DNA from: Pectinophora gossypiella
Taxonomy: Eukaryota; Arthropoda; Insecta; Lepidoptera; Gelechiidae
NCBI RefSeq assembly: GCF_024362695.1
Contig: NC_065419.1
Coordinates: 8,866,678-8,930,677 of the forward strand
DNA length: 64,000 bases
Direction: 5' to 3'
Shown here: positions 11,455 to 26,302 of the stretch, one piece after another
Layout of the letters: each line of letters starts with the position of its first letter
Position numbering within the stretch: the stretch's first letter is position 1
Position numbers and translations under genes: made by a program
The notes under the pieces: model-generated
What the model was told of the DNA's origin: nothing
The model's input: the letters and a program-made list of their open reading frames with translations, nothing else
Databases searched by the model: none

Positions 11455-14400
11455 CTATAAAGAACGGGGAAATTAAATTTCTGAATTACATAAAGGAGAG
11501 GGAGTCAAACGATGAAAAAAATATTTCGTACATTACAAAATAAACAATTTATTATGATCATATTCTAACACCTTAATGAAATACGACTGTATTACGGGTA
11601 ATGCAACTTAAAATATTAGTAATCAAGGAGTTGATGATTATAATGATAGATCAAGAACATTAAAATAATAAATATTAGACGATATGACAACTACTTAGAC
11701 AATTTACTATGGTTAATAGCTCTCATTACCAAAGCCATTATCTAATTCACACCGATTATCCATTAACGTCGCCAGGTTTGACTGACAAGAGACTAATTAA
11801 CTATTACGTTTGTATTCCTGGTGTATTCAATATTCAGAGCAATTCACTCCGGATTCCCAATCGACATGCCTGACCGGTAACCAAATGGACAGGAGTATAA
11901 ACTTGTCAAAGGTACTTGATTAACCTGTTTAACAGTTTCAATATTTAGCGAGTAATTGGATATTAATTGTCATAATATGCAGTGAGCTATTGTGCCTGTT
12001 CTGCCGAAGAAAGGAAACATAAGTCTGATCTCAATGTACAGTCGGCGCAAGCAAGCGTGACGCGAACATCGTTCGACGACCTCGCACCGTGGGATCCCAT
12101 TATTGTTGCTTTTCATTCTAACAGTACCGATCCGCACAAATCGTTTCGCGGTGAGCCCCTTATATCAACGATTTGGGAACGTGGTTCGATTGTATCGAAA
12201 TTTCTAAAGCCACAACCAAATTGGATTGAGGCTGTAATTTGTGAAGCTATTTGTTATGCCAACAATTTGTTCCAAACTTGATCCGTCCGGTGGTTTCAAA
12301 GAAAACAGGTGTCGCAAATGAAACGAACGTGGAGTTCTCATTCACGAAAATGAGCGAAATCGATTCCAGAGTATCGAATGGCCCATAAATCAGTTTCGCG
12401 CCCATAAACGCCATCGAAAGTTTAAAATTGGAAGCCGACGGAAGCATTAGTTGAACCGTTGACAGCAACTCGAAACAAGTAGCGTGGAAAATGGTCGATC
12501 CGTTCTCACTTTGATCAAATTAATATGACGTCAGACGTCGTGTTTACGAGGCCAGTGCGGAACTGCTGAAATCAAATATCTATTGCCATGCATATATAAA
12601 ACTGTAAACACTGTGAATATAAACTTGAAAATATTCCACTGTATATTTTTAGACTTCTAAATACATTTCTAATTGATGAAAGGGATTTAGTCGGATTTAT
12701 CGATAGAAACGGTAAATGAAAAAGTCCGTCAAAGACATTTCAAATGGCTACCGGTATTTTCTTGGAAAACTCTCCGGTTCAAAGGCGATCGAAGGCGGCA
12801 GTGATCGATTCTTGGCAGGTGGATTCAATAGTCTTTGAAAGGGGAGCGTTGGGCTGACATCTACTAACTTTAGGATCGGAAACTTGATATTTCTGTACAC
12901 GAGACACCAATTCAAATATCTAGTTCAGGCTAGTTATTCCATTTACTACCAAGCATTAAATTACTTGCCACATTGTAACTTTATTATACAGCCACCTATT
13001 TCAGTCTTCAAGCATAAACATGATAAAGCTGAAACATGTCACATAGTTACGAAATGTCACATTCGAGACAAAAGTGTTGGGCAATATAACATCTAAATAT
13101 GACTTTCTTTGATGATGAACAGGAAGCTCTGAATAATATTTACTTTTTTCAATAAGAATGGGCTATTCCAGTCCATCGTGATTCGTATAAAGTGAAGATG
13201 GACAGAAATTTTGACAACTTTTCATATGGACATGGATATTTGTGACAACATGAGGCGTTGGAGACATTTGTCGTGAGATTCTTTTTTCGTACAATATATT
13301 TTAGGCTGATATTACGAGCTCGAATAGATACATGTTATATCTGGCATATCATCTTCATTTATTTGCTGTCAGTGCTGTGTAAACACACGAATTTCACATA
13401 TCAAATAACACTGTTTTGTGTGGCTTCTTTTCGATCGACCGCGGTTTAAATACTACATACCTAATCCTTGTTGCCTATCACTATTGATATATGCTATGTG
13501 AATGTAAGAAATCTGGTTAAGTGTCCTTTTAGATATTTTTTAAATAAATATTTAAAAGATTTCATTACTACCAAGCTTTTTAAATAAAGTTAATTTCAGG
13601 ACTTCCAATATCCTGTAATTGTTTTAATGTAATTGAAAGGCAATAAAAGGTCTAGTTTTCGAAATGAATGAGCATAAATAGTAACTCCAAACTGCGTGGT
13701 TTTAGTTAATCGTGTTAAAATATACTGTCATAAAAATTTCCAAATTGCAAATCGGAAGTTTGAATTAACCTTTTTACCTTTATTAATTAAGTATTGTTCT
13801 GAAAACTCATGGTGAATTTGTAAAGAAACTTTTTACAACAACCACAACCGTTTGAACTCAATTTATTTCTCCGTGTAATGTGACATCACAACCTCACAAC
13901 ACTTAATTAAAGCAACACCGAACAAACGACACAAATAATTCTCTTTTGCCGCCTCATTAAATTGCGAAAGACATTTTTGGGGGCGTCAGTTTATACAAAA
14001 TTGGTATCACATACTTACCTTTAAATATACACAAGGTATACTGTATACTTACAACAAGGCAAAACGATGAATAAGCAGGACAAAAGAAGTACGAAAATGA
14101 CGACTATCTCTAAAATAAGTTTTCGTAAGCTTAATTATTCGAAAGCAGACGCGAGAACAATTCAGTTAATTATTCCAGGATGTTCTTATTATCCTTGTTT
14201 TAAATTAAAGCCGGTATTATGACTATAAAAGCGTGTGCAATAGACGGCAGTCACGCTTGAACACATTCCTGAAGCTCTGTTAATCGTACTGTGTTTTTAC
14301 ACCTGGAACTCAAGGGTATATTTTTGTACAGCGTATAATAAATGAATGTTGAAATGAGCTATTTTGGCTATAACACTGTCTGTAAATTAAAATTTTATGT

Positions 14401-17400
14401 TAATTTCTTTTACAAAAAAATACATTATTGCAGCGAAGAAAACTATACAAAATGAAATAAGTTTATAATATTTTAATGCTGAGTATCTAATTTTAAGTAT
14501 TTTAACACTTGTTCATTCTCTCTATACGTATGGGATACAACAGTATGTAAGTACAGTTACAATGTGTCTTGTTTTAATGCCACCCGTATCGTCGAGCACA
14601 TACAAAATTTAGACAACGATACTTTGCCCTCTATTGCAACCCTTAACAGCACGTCTCGTACAAGTAATTAGCTGCTTTTGTGCAGAGACAAAGGTCTTCT
14701 CAATACTGCAGAAGCCCTTATTATCACCGCCTTAAGGCTATAATAATACCGAGAAAAACAAGGAAGAAAAAATTTGGTGAGTTTCTTAGGAGAAACGGTG
14801 AGTTTGACAAATGGTTTGATAATGATGATAAAAGATAGAATCCGCAAATTTGTGATGAGATGCCCCATAATTAAGTACACACGTCAGTTAGAGTTTTCTT
14901 TATGAAGCATACATAAAAATAATGATCTCATCTACCTTGTTGATTGTTTGTTTAAGCGATGTCTTTCTTGAAATGAGCAATTTTTGAAATGGCTGAATTT
15001 TTCGTTGTCTACGATATTTTTCTCTTGTTGTTATTATCTATTTCAGTAAGAACCACGTTAGAACTTACTGAATCTGCCAGCTTTAAAGCAGTACAAGAAT
15101 AGTTCTGAATTGTCGCTCGATTCCGCTGCACGGACCGCTCTACTTTAGGAATTCCTCTTACTTATATTTAGATTCCACCTCCGATTAAAATAGAGATGGT
15201 TTTACCAGCAAAGAAACCAACAGAATGCACCAACAAATTCGTACATTTTGTCACAGTGCATTTCATTTGGCAAATGTCTGTCCATTTACTTATTGAAAAA
15301 CCTGTACAACAGAGTTATGTTTTATTTCATTTAGTTTGATGTTATATCAAGTTTGTTTCACCATACATGCGGGTTCTGAAAGTAATTTTGGTACGATGTT
15401 TAAAATGAAATTTGATTCACAGTTTAAGAGTTCAATAAGATTGGCCATTGATTTCGCTTCGTTATCAAAAATATTATATTCTGAATTTTGGTGTTAATTT
15501 CTTTGCTTTAAAAATATTTGCTTCATAAATGTAAGTTCTGATTTAAATATATATATATATGGGTCGTATAGGTATATAAGAAATCGAAGTCATAATAAAA
15601 ATAAATATTCAGGAAATACAGGAAGAGGTGTTTACTGTGAGTCGGGCACGACCGTCGACCGATGATTGGTTTGTGATGGAAAGTAAATTGCATCGGTACG
15701 CTCACATTGCACTAGTGGAACATCATGCTGTGAACAATCAACTACTATGAAATATGCATGTCCAAATACCTATTGCAGAATATGTATGTTTCCAACAAGT
15801 ATTTATCTTTTTTAAAATCGAAGAAATCATTTTTGGTACAATATCTTTTTGCGATTTTCAGATCATATTTGCCCGCAGCGCTTCGTGACAAATTTAAGTC
15901 AAATTATTATGCGTTTTCTAATAAAAAAATTAATGGAATACGTCTACAAGATTCTTAAATGTCATCTCGCATTATATTTTTTACTAACATTCATGAGGCA
16001 GAAATAGCTAATCATATTAGTGTCGATGACAGTTTAACATGATGGACATAACGAGCAGATAAAAATTCTTCAACTGAGTGACTGGATAAATCGCTATTAA
16101 CATTATGCATATGGCGCTTGCACGCATGTCTGTAAATCATCATGAAACAGTAAAGAATATTTTTTTTCAAGACACTCATTGGATTGGCTTAAGAAGATAA
16201 AGAGAAAATTTAATTAACAATTTACGAACACACCATCTTGTGGTGAACTGCTTTCAAAATATTGCGGAAACAGTGATTAGATACCTTAAAATTTCCCTAG
16301 CCTCGAGGCTCCTGCACGTGTAATCACGAAAGCTAAATAGCTTTATCTAACATCAAACAAAGCGTGTGCGATAACAGATAAGCTTAACTACATTCGCAAG
16401 TACGTTGTTCTCTTTACAAGTTCGTGGGTAGTAACCTAAAAAGGTTGTTTACAAACTCTTTGAACGTCGAACGTTCAATAGTGACCGAAAAACGTTTACC
16501 TTCGTAAGGTGTAACAAGTTGTGAAAGTTACGTGCAAAACAAAGGCATGTTCATCTGTCAGTGTCTACGAATAACCCTTGCAACGTCTTCAGACCAAATG
16601 GGGTCGTTGACAGTATAAATTGAATTTTGATATGGAACTTTGACACGAAAGCTTTGTTCCACCGTTATCGTATAACCCACTAGAAACTCGGTGGGCCCGT
16701 GTTCATTTAATAGAGGGGTGTCTACGTGGTACCATTGTGAGCCGTGAGATGTAACGATATTGCTCTGCCATTTACTCGTCTCTTAGATAAAGGCGCGGAT
16801 TCGAGTTCCAAATGGAAGCATTATTCTAACATTACATTCACTGTGAATGACGTTGAAGCGTGCCAGAACAAAATGTACTACAAGCTTCGGGCTCTTCTGG
16901 CTCCCCACGAAATCAAGCAGACTTATCACGAAAATATTTTGTTTAAATAAGCACCATCTTAGATTCTAATGTCACGCTATTTTCTAAGCAAGAGCAGCGT
17001 AAAATTCTTATCAAATAAGACATTCACCCTTTTCGTGTAGATGGGTGATTCCGATAGCGTAACTGGCGCTATTTCTTGTCGACATGATTTTATTGTGAGG
17101 GTGTGGGAGTCGACAAGATTTTATCGCTTTGTTATTGAAAATAGCAGACACGATTTGTGTGTAGAAAAATCTAACCTTATTCTTGAATTTATATCTCAAT
17201 AAAACTGCAGGGACTTTTACCTCTTTTGAAATACGTACGCGCTAATAATGTTTCTCTAGTTAACATTTGTTCAGGGACCCGAGAAAAGAACAACCGAAGG
17301 TAATAATGAATAAGTAGAAGAACAAACAAACCAAGATAATTTAATAGCGAGTGAAATTTTCAACTTCAAGTTTGAAGCGGCATTAAAAACGAGCAAAAGA

Positions 17401-20400
17401 GGGTTCACCGTGGATCCCGTAATTGCGTTTATCGGTGCGTTAAATGAGCGATGCAATCTTTAATCAGGTCTGTTGTTTTTTTTACTTGTTTGTTTACTTA
17501 TAGGTCGCCCGTTGTTTCGTCATTTATGGTCCGCGAATTTAAAACACTTGACTTATTGGGGGAAGCTTTCCCGTATCTTACACTTATATTTTTTTAATTC
17601 ACAAAAACATTCAAAGGTATTATAAAATCATTATGATAACTCATAGGACGTATAAAAATAGCAAAACGAACATTCTAAACATAGTATCATGTCTAAATTG
17701 TTTCAAAACGTAATTACTGGTTAAGTACATCACTCCATTATTATTAACAAAACTCATTGTTTACAAACCGGGCTAATAACCCGTTGCAGTAGGAAATTAG
17801 CTATTGTTTTCGAGTGCCGTAGAAGGCTGATCCAGCCTCCAGCCTTCAAGTAGGTACACCATTCTTCCAATAGATAAAGAACACAAAGAAACATGGTACT
17901 TTATGGTCCCATTAAAAGAGCTAAATGGATCAGAAAGACATTTGCTAATTGTTGTATGCTTTACTTTGTTAGGGAACTACTTCTACTAAAAGGTTAAGTA
18001 CCAATTAGGTGTTAATAGAATTCACAAGCTTCAAGTTGCACTTTACTAGGTTCTTCAGTAGGAACATTTATTTTTTGTAATTAATCACGCTGAATGTAAA
18101 ATATTTTGTTCTTGAACCAGTATGTATCTTCTTGATCAAAATGGAGTATGAGAGCATCAGAATTTTATCACATAAAGTGTTGCCTCATTGTTTTTTAAGA
18201 ACATTATATTCATTATGCATATTCGCGGTAACACAATTCTAATGTATCTCACCTTACGTACTTTAACAAAAGCGTGACGTAAGGTGTGTACTAAGAATGC
18301 GTTTGTTATTTTTGCATTGTGCAACTTTGTGCGTGAGGCTCGACTCGGTGACACGTGAATGGATTGTTGCTATTGTGCTCGATATTGTTGTTTTGCTTCG
18401 CCAACCTTCGATTTGGTTCACAAGGACTTAGCCGAAATGTTTCTTTCTACCATTGTTCTCTTAAGTTTTTTTAATAGTGAAGTGGTAAACTAAAATAGTA
18501 ATTATACAAACTGTTGTCGCTGTGTCGAAGAGTACCTATACGTCACATAATAAACCAACTCCTATAGAGCTCTTACTAGTAGCTGCATAAAGCGAATCTG
18601 GCTTTATTCAAAAACTCTACAATTGTGAATGAGGAGTATTTCCCTCACAAAGCGGCTGAGCCTCGGAATTGCATCGTTGTGCAGCACAAAAATGCAGCAG
18701 TGCTAATTTCACATGCACCGCCGCTCTTCCTGAATGCCATTATGAGCTTACTAAACTGAACTCAGACTATGTTGATGTGAAGCTGAAAACTGTGAGCCTA
18801 CAAAAAGATATATCTTAATACCTACCTATTCCTAATGAAAAAGTTCCCAAAACTTCAAACGTGGAAGTTCTACAAATAAACAAAAGAAACTCCAGGATCA
18901 AATGTAACAAAAAAAATCTATAGCGAATTAAAAGTTCGTAAATGGAACAGCTTTCGAAACTCGGATTTGCCGAATCGAAATCGAATTTCGGCAACTACCT
19001 CGGGGAATTAGTTTCTATTCTCTAGAGTTCGGTGTTTAGATCTAAGTTCTATGTTCCAGGTGAAAATGTGGTATGAATTGTTACTTCTATTCAGAACTCA
19101 GACCATATTCAAATTCAAGTTAGAACTAAGCAATTTCAGGTCTAATATGATGAACATTTTAAATAAACTCAGTTTTTAACATTATGACGTCTTATAAGAG
19201 TACAAACATAGCGGTCAAACACATAACTCTCCTTTTCGCTTCGCCGCAGTCGGGTAAAAAAAGAAAGTATCTAGGCAGCATCAGTGTCATGACCGAAATT
19301 AAATTTACATACTCATACAAAAAATCTTGAACACAAAACGCGTGCCTCAGGCAAGTATGTAACAGGTTGTCCACGACTGTTACCGCTAGCTGGCATACAT
19401 TGTTGGCCTATACACAGATTCTGATGCTCCCAAAAATTTTACTTGACGAGACGACCATATCAATCGAAAAACTTATCAATGCAGGTTCGACACATTATTT
19501 TTTTATCCGATTCGACATACGTATTATGGGTATTGACACTGCAGTGAAAAATAAATGTAGATAACAAGGGTACCAGACAGATTGGATGCGTTTAAAATAG
19601 CGCCAGTTTTAATGTTTACATTGATATCACGATGTCTTATGAATAAAACAGGGTCTGGTTGCAACATACCGTTTTGTTTTGTTTCTCTTATGCAACTAGA
19701 TAAGATGGATTGGTAAATGTTTAGTGAAGCTCTTTCCTTTTAAGAGGTGCATTTCAAGTAAGTAACTATTTCAATTTACTTATTTCATTTATTGAACTAG
19801 ACTTTTATTCGCAACGAATTAAAATAAACCACTTTATAGATATGTACCGATTTATCACTATAAGAATATGCAATCTTGCTGCCAATAATCACGTCCAAAA
19901 TTGCGGGCGAAAACCACATTACTTGTAACAAACTCGATTTATGTTATGAAAGAACGACTTTGGCCTATATTTTAAGATAGTAACACATCTAATGGAGCTT
20001 AGAGCCAAAGTAGATTGTCGTATAAAATATTTTAGTATATAGTAGGTATGTTTTGGACGCGGGTTTCAGCACCACCACCTTGCTCTTTTTCAGGCAATTA
20101 TGGGCTGTATGGGTATGCATTAGCGTACGCGTGAACCATTTCTGATCCTACCTAGTATGTAAGGTACGAGAGAAGCCGGTAACAAAGCATTAGAAGTAAT
20201 TACGAAATAACAAGCACACGCTGAGCAAATGCGTGCCATTGTTGTCGCTTCAACGCATAATACGGACTGGGTGCTTGTACTGTAATCTGTGATAGTAGGA
20301 CGGATTGTCGAGACAAGGATGCTGGAAAATATGCTGATGTTTTCATGCTTCCATTTATTTAAAGTGAGATATAAGATAATTTTATTGTGGATTCTAAATT

Positions 20401-23400
20401 ACCTATGTAATGATTTTATGAACACCTAAATTTTTTACGCACTTTTGAAACATTTGAAAATCTAACTAAAAACTTACACCTTTGAGATTTAAAAGAATTT
20501 GATGATACGAACTACGAATTTACTGCTTTGAATATTAGAAAGCTATGAATAGTCGAGATTTAGCTATTTGCAAGTACTTCAACGTTACAATGGTATAGTA
20601 GATATTACGAATGGGGTTAATGAACAACTAGTGAACCCACGCATCGCGACAGGCGCCAGGTGAATTATGGCTTGTCTCATGAATGTAAGATTATTAATCG
20701 CCTTACACTTACTTTGCAATCTGCTTATGTCATGATCTTTAAACAATAGCGTTACTTATAAAATAAATCGCTTTTTATCAGCTATATTGTCATTGACAAT
20801 ATTTGTGTCTCTGTGACAGATACTTTGTCAAAAGCTTTTTCAAAGACCAGTAGGTACGTGGTTATATTTTCTTTGACCATTACAATAGAGTTATCTAGTC
20901 AATATTGAAAAGAAAAACCATTCCTATGGCTTAATTTTAGAATTTTGCTTGTGTTAATCCCTCTACATTAAGAAGGGCTTTCAAGTTTTAACTTAAACGT
21001 CGAGTGAAAATAGTTGCTGAGAACAGCGCCATATTCAATTACCTACACAAAAAACAATGAAATTAAAATGTAGAGCCATTGTTCTGTAAAATAAGAGTAG
21101 CCATTCTATAAAACCACATAACTGGTGAATCGAATTCAATCAATTGGTAAAAATCCGGGGTTGGTAACCGACTAGATGGATAGCCAAAAAACATGCAACC
21201 ACTCTACTTTGAACTGTTCAAATCCAATCTAACGCCCACTGGATTGCGAACGCGTAAAAAAGATGTAACTGCAGATTTAGAGATCACCGAAAAAATGCGG
21301 TTATCAAATTTAATGCGAATATTAATATGGGCGCGATAAACAAACATAATATAGCAAAGTTATAAATAACAGTTTCACAACAGGACAATATAAATTACGT
21401 ATTCAGTCAGTAGCATACAAATGAGACTCATGCGTTATGTTGTCGTAACAACTATTACGATTACGTTTAATGCGATTCAAAGTGACGTTTCTACAATAAA
21501 TTCTTTTATAATTCAAGACACGAACCGGAACAATTGCAGTTTGCGTGAGAATCACCTAATGTTTTTCACAGCTTATGTGGAAATTGCCACCATTTGCCTT
21601 CATTTACATTTTGGTTTTATGTAAATCTAGCGCTTCCTAACGACTTTCCCATGATTTTCTTCGGTAACCAATTCAATGTACATAATAATTTACCGTAAGT
21701 ATGTCATTTGTGTTACTATAAATATCTCTTATCTTGCAAATGTCCTTCATGCACGCCAATTTTATTCTTCGTCTTTAACTTTTTTATTACCTACCATTTT
21801 TAAATTATTCTCGTTTTCTTTGATCTTACTTTCTTTATTTTATGGTAATAAGTACATACCACCTAAGTTATCATAATCACTATTCAGAATTTAATGATAA
21901 AAAGGTAACCATTTCCAGTATCTCATCGCTCACCATTGTAAATGTATGCATAACTTCACTTAATCCAATATCATCTCCATTCCTTTACTATTGTTATGGG
22001 ATTCTATTCTTTAGGGGTTGGAAATAATGCTCCAAATGGCATGAAATGGGGAAAGTAATCTGCATTGCATCGCTGTAGGCGATCAAGTATTGGAATCGTA
22101 TTGCAAGTCGATCTAGGTCGACGGATTGAATCTTAGCTCGTGGCTTGGAAAACAGCGGGTGGCTAAAAACTGATAAGTGGGTAGAAATGAAGAAAATAAT
22201 AATTATATTTTAAAAGGTCCTCATAACACACGGATGCCTAATTTAAAAAAGAAGACTATCCCAATCCTAGTAGAATTGTTTCTGAATCAAATGAGACAAA
22301 TAACACTATTGTATTCAGATGTAGATCTCCATCAGGACAAAAAGTTTTCTGCAGAAAATCGCGTGTTACAAAGATAATAGGTAAGAATAAATATAATGAA
22401 GATACATTTGACATTGCATGTCAAAGGTAGAGGAATTAACGACATGCAGGATTTCGAAATAACCATTGTAATCATTTATTATCTTTACGTTTTTTCCGAA
22501 GCAGAAATGCAGTACATACGTAATCTACAACACTAACAAGTATATTAAGTAAATTAAGATAGAAGAACAAAAATGAAAAAGAAGAGATATTAGAGACATC
22601 AATAAAATGACAAGCAAATACACCTGCGATATCACCGCAAGCGATATAGTTTGGCATCAAAATAAACATGTTCAATAGCGTATCAAAATCTATAATTTGT
22701 TGAATTAATATAAATTTAATACCATTAACACTATACCGCCTGTTTCTAAGCCATACTTGAGTTCTAATCTGCAAAGCGCAATCAAGGCTTATATTGATTT
22801 ATTGTTTTAAGTGTAATTTTGGTTTGCCTTTGAATAGGTTATTAAATTTGGTTAAATTATTAGCATATTTTAATCTGATATGTGACCGGCCTCCATACAT
22901 TGATGTTATAATTTAAAGATGTTATTGATTAAGCCTAATACACTGCTATTGTTATTAAGATTTTGCTCAAAACGAGGTTTTTATGAAATTCCAAAATAAA
23001 AAATCTTATCTTTTTGTTCTTCTTTTTTATCATCTTTCGCAGTCATTAACACAATTTATTAACGACTAGGCACTTATTGAAGGATAAATCCAGTGAATAT
23101 ATCCACCCGATCCCAAGGGTGCACCTTGTGAAATAAAACTATAAATACCTACTACTTACAAGAATTCAAAATACTTCAGATAATTTTGTGCGGAAAACAT
23201 TCAAATAAAAGTAACGCTTATTAGGTTTCGTGACTCAATTCGTACCGATATAGAAAACCTTTAAAAAGTACTTACAAAAGAAACACAAGAATTCAACACT
23301 GGTACAAAAACACTGTCTTAGTTTCATTCCTTTTACTTCTTTTCGACTTATAACATTGCACGAACGGTTAAACACGTGACAATCTGAGAAATGTTTTCCC

Positions 23401-26250
23401 TAATATTATTCTGTCTTTGTACTGCTTTGTCGTAGTCGAAGAGGTTGTTTGACAACACTAATCTCTTTATTCTCTGAAAGTTTAAGAATTTGTGACAGTT
23501 TATGCCTCTTGGCTAATAGCTTATTGACAGGAAAGCAGTTCGTACAGGATTCGACCCGAGGCTTTGTTTGTTCAATGGAATATCATTTCTCTGAAGTCTA
23601 ATCTTTTCTGTTTGCTCATTCATCTTTGTTCTTTTCAATAATAAAATTATTTACAAATCTGCTCCTAGATTCTTTAACCTAGTAGGAACTACTATCATAA
23701 TATTTGGAATTCCGAAATCAAATTCTATAAGAAAGATTTTTAGCGACATGATTGTATTCTATTTTAATAGGTTTGCGATTTTTTGTGTACTACCTGTAAA
23801 TGTGAATGGCGGACAAAACATACGATAGCTTCTCTATCTCAAGTGTCAATGAAAAAATAATACATTATTCGTCTATCAATTATAATTACATAACATCATT
23901 AACAACCATCCATCAAAATCGCGTAATTTAAAAAAAAATACTTGCCAACTATTTTAATTATGGACACTTTTCTATCCAACAATTATAACAAACTTTGAGA
24001 AAGTTCCAAGTTCATTCTGAAAGTCATTTTTCACGGCGTAAAAGTGCTTTATCATGGAAGTAAAGTCTAGGCTAACGACTAGTCGTTTGCAGGTAAGCGG
24101 AAATTATTAGCGCGGTCGTTGACCCCGCCACCTCGGTCGTGCCGCCCGCCCAAACATTCTCGATTATAAGTTTTACATAGTTCGGAAGTTTCACACCCTT
24201 TTCAGACTTCATAGGACGTTACTCTTTTCTTTCCAAATATATAAGTAGTTTTAGTAGACTTTAGGGATGTTTTGAACCCGATTATTACAGGAGGCTTTAG
24301 TTTTCTTTGAAAATTATATATTTCCACTTTTGCCTATTAATACGTCCAGTTATTGAAAAAAAGATAACTTTATATCAAGTAAACGTGCATAATAGCTACA
24401 GACACGTGCAGATAAAAGTTTTCCCGGAATTAATCTATATAAAAGCATGATAGTCACTTTTGTATCAGAATTAGTAGAAACTTTGTTATAACTAAATGAA
24501 TATTTATAGCCAACTCCGTTACCGACTTATTTATACCCTTTTTCAATACAATTGAAAGTTGCAGTACAAGTAACAGGTAGTTTTAGGTGGATGAGACGTT
24601 CGTTATGTAAAAACTGAAAATGAAAACCATGAATACCTACACATACCTAACTGAAAACTACTAAACTAAGGGATAAAGATTTCAGAGCCCGATATAAATT
24701 AAATCTTCTATAAAGCTAAGCGTACCCCATAATTACCGCTTAAACCAACCTACCCGAGATAAGGACCCTCAATTGCTAGAAGCGCCTAGACGCACGTGCT
24801 CGCGTAGTTTATGTTGTGAACTAGATGTGGCTACATTCGGTGCCTCTGTAGGGTTGATAGGCAAAAAAAATATATATTTTTAGTCAGCAGCAAATTTTGG
24901 TAAACTATACCTAAACCTGCATTGTGGTATTATATGTTCATAAAAGTTTGTTTCAATTATGTAAGATTGATATAATTTCGCGAATTAAATAAAAAATACA
25001 TTACATTTTCAGAGGGCATTGTTTTAATAAGTACATTAATATTTTTTTATGTAGCGACTCCATCACTACAATGAAAATATTAACCATTATTTTAATTGTT
25101 TCATAAACATTTACTGTGTTAGTGTGTTGTTAATACCTGTATAATATACGATGGATAAGAAAATTACATGTCTAACTTAAAATACAATTAAGAACTGTCT
25201 ACAAGAATCAGGGTCATTCACTACTAATGCAAAAGTTCACATTATCTACAAGCTTTACATTATCTTTTATAATTGCAGTTACCCTCAACCCTATCGAACG
25301 ACGCACTAATTGACGACTCCGCCATCGAGCTCTAAGTTTCCTGCGCCAGCGAACTTTGGGCCTTCAAATTCCAATTTTAAACTATCCGATAGGCAGGCCA
25401 AGTTTTATAATATCTAACTTTATAGGTGATACATAAAATTTAAAGTTGAATATTGTAATTTATGCAGCGAACACAGGTGCAGATGCAGATGAGTTAATGC
25501 GCTCATTATTTCTTGTCATTCGAAATTTGATTGTTGAATTATGTTTTGTATTCGGTCTGTTGCAGGGTTCTGATTGGTACATATATATAATGTATAAATA
25601 GTTAACGTTAACAGAATTACTTTTTGTACATTATGACTTGTTTGCTACCTATATGTAGGTGAAATGAATATTAAGTTCAATACTAACAGGCAGTTTCTTG
25701 GTGTCATATTATATACAACAACATAGATTTCTGTAAGAAGAAAAATAATTTAACATTTTCACTAGCAGGTAATAGATACAAAATTGAGCCCAAAATTATA
25801 ATAATTATACCGAGAAAGTACAAATTCAACGTACAAGTTATAATTCGCTCAATTCAAGCAGAGTAAACTTAATAAGCGAAAGTTATAATTCCCTTAAAAT
25901 TACACAAACTAGTCCAACGTGGTAATCGCAGTGGATTCACATGACCATTTAGGTCAAGCCATTAGACGTATAGTGAGGCTTTGGGAAACGGCCTACTTGG
26001 TTCACCTCTGGCATTAGTAAAGAATGGATAATGTCGAGGTTAAGTTGGTACAAAATACTAGCCCAGGAAATTCATTGTAGAACGCTTAAGACAATGAGGG
26101 CCTTGATGAAGCAAATGGGGCGTGTACTAGCGGATACTATATTCTAAATATTTTGGTTTGTTTTTGAAGGAGTTCATTGTCACCGAATGGAGTCTCAAGT
26201 TAAATTATTAAAAGCAATCTACTCGTCTGATCAAAAACAGTCTCCTCCTA
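11455..26250. other. Long gene-poor region
   Basis: About 15 kb upstream of the RapGAP1 exons on the minus strand. I found no gene with recognisable domains. Local GC-richer patches (12040-12560, 16400-16900, 18640-18760, 24080-24150) could be regulatory or contain short 5' exons, but none shows a complete splice or start context I would call. The short ATG frame at 21421-21624 and the ATG-donor pair at 24055 are listed as observations only. Confidence 0.4.
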
Positions 26251-26302
26251 TCGCGTGGGTTGTGAGGTGAATTACCAACCTCATTAACCCTGGTGTCAGG
26301 GT
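26251..26302 (-). repeat. SINE 3'-end fragment (second SINE type)
   Basis: Plus-strand AATTACCAACCTCATTAACCCTGGTGTCAGGG is the reverse complement of the 3' portion of the SINE at 32059-32385 (AACCCTGACACCAGGGTTGA, then GGTAATCCACCTCA). It is a short, 5'-truncated minus-strand copy. Confidence 0.65.
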
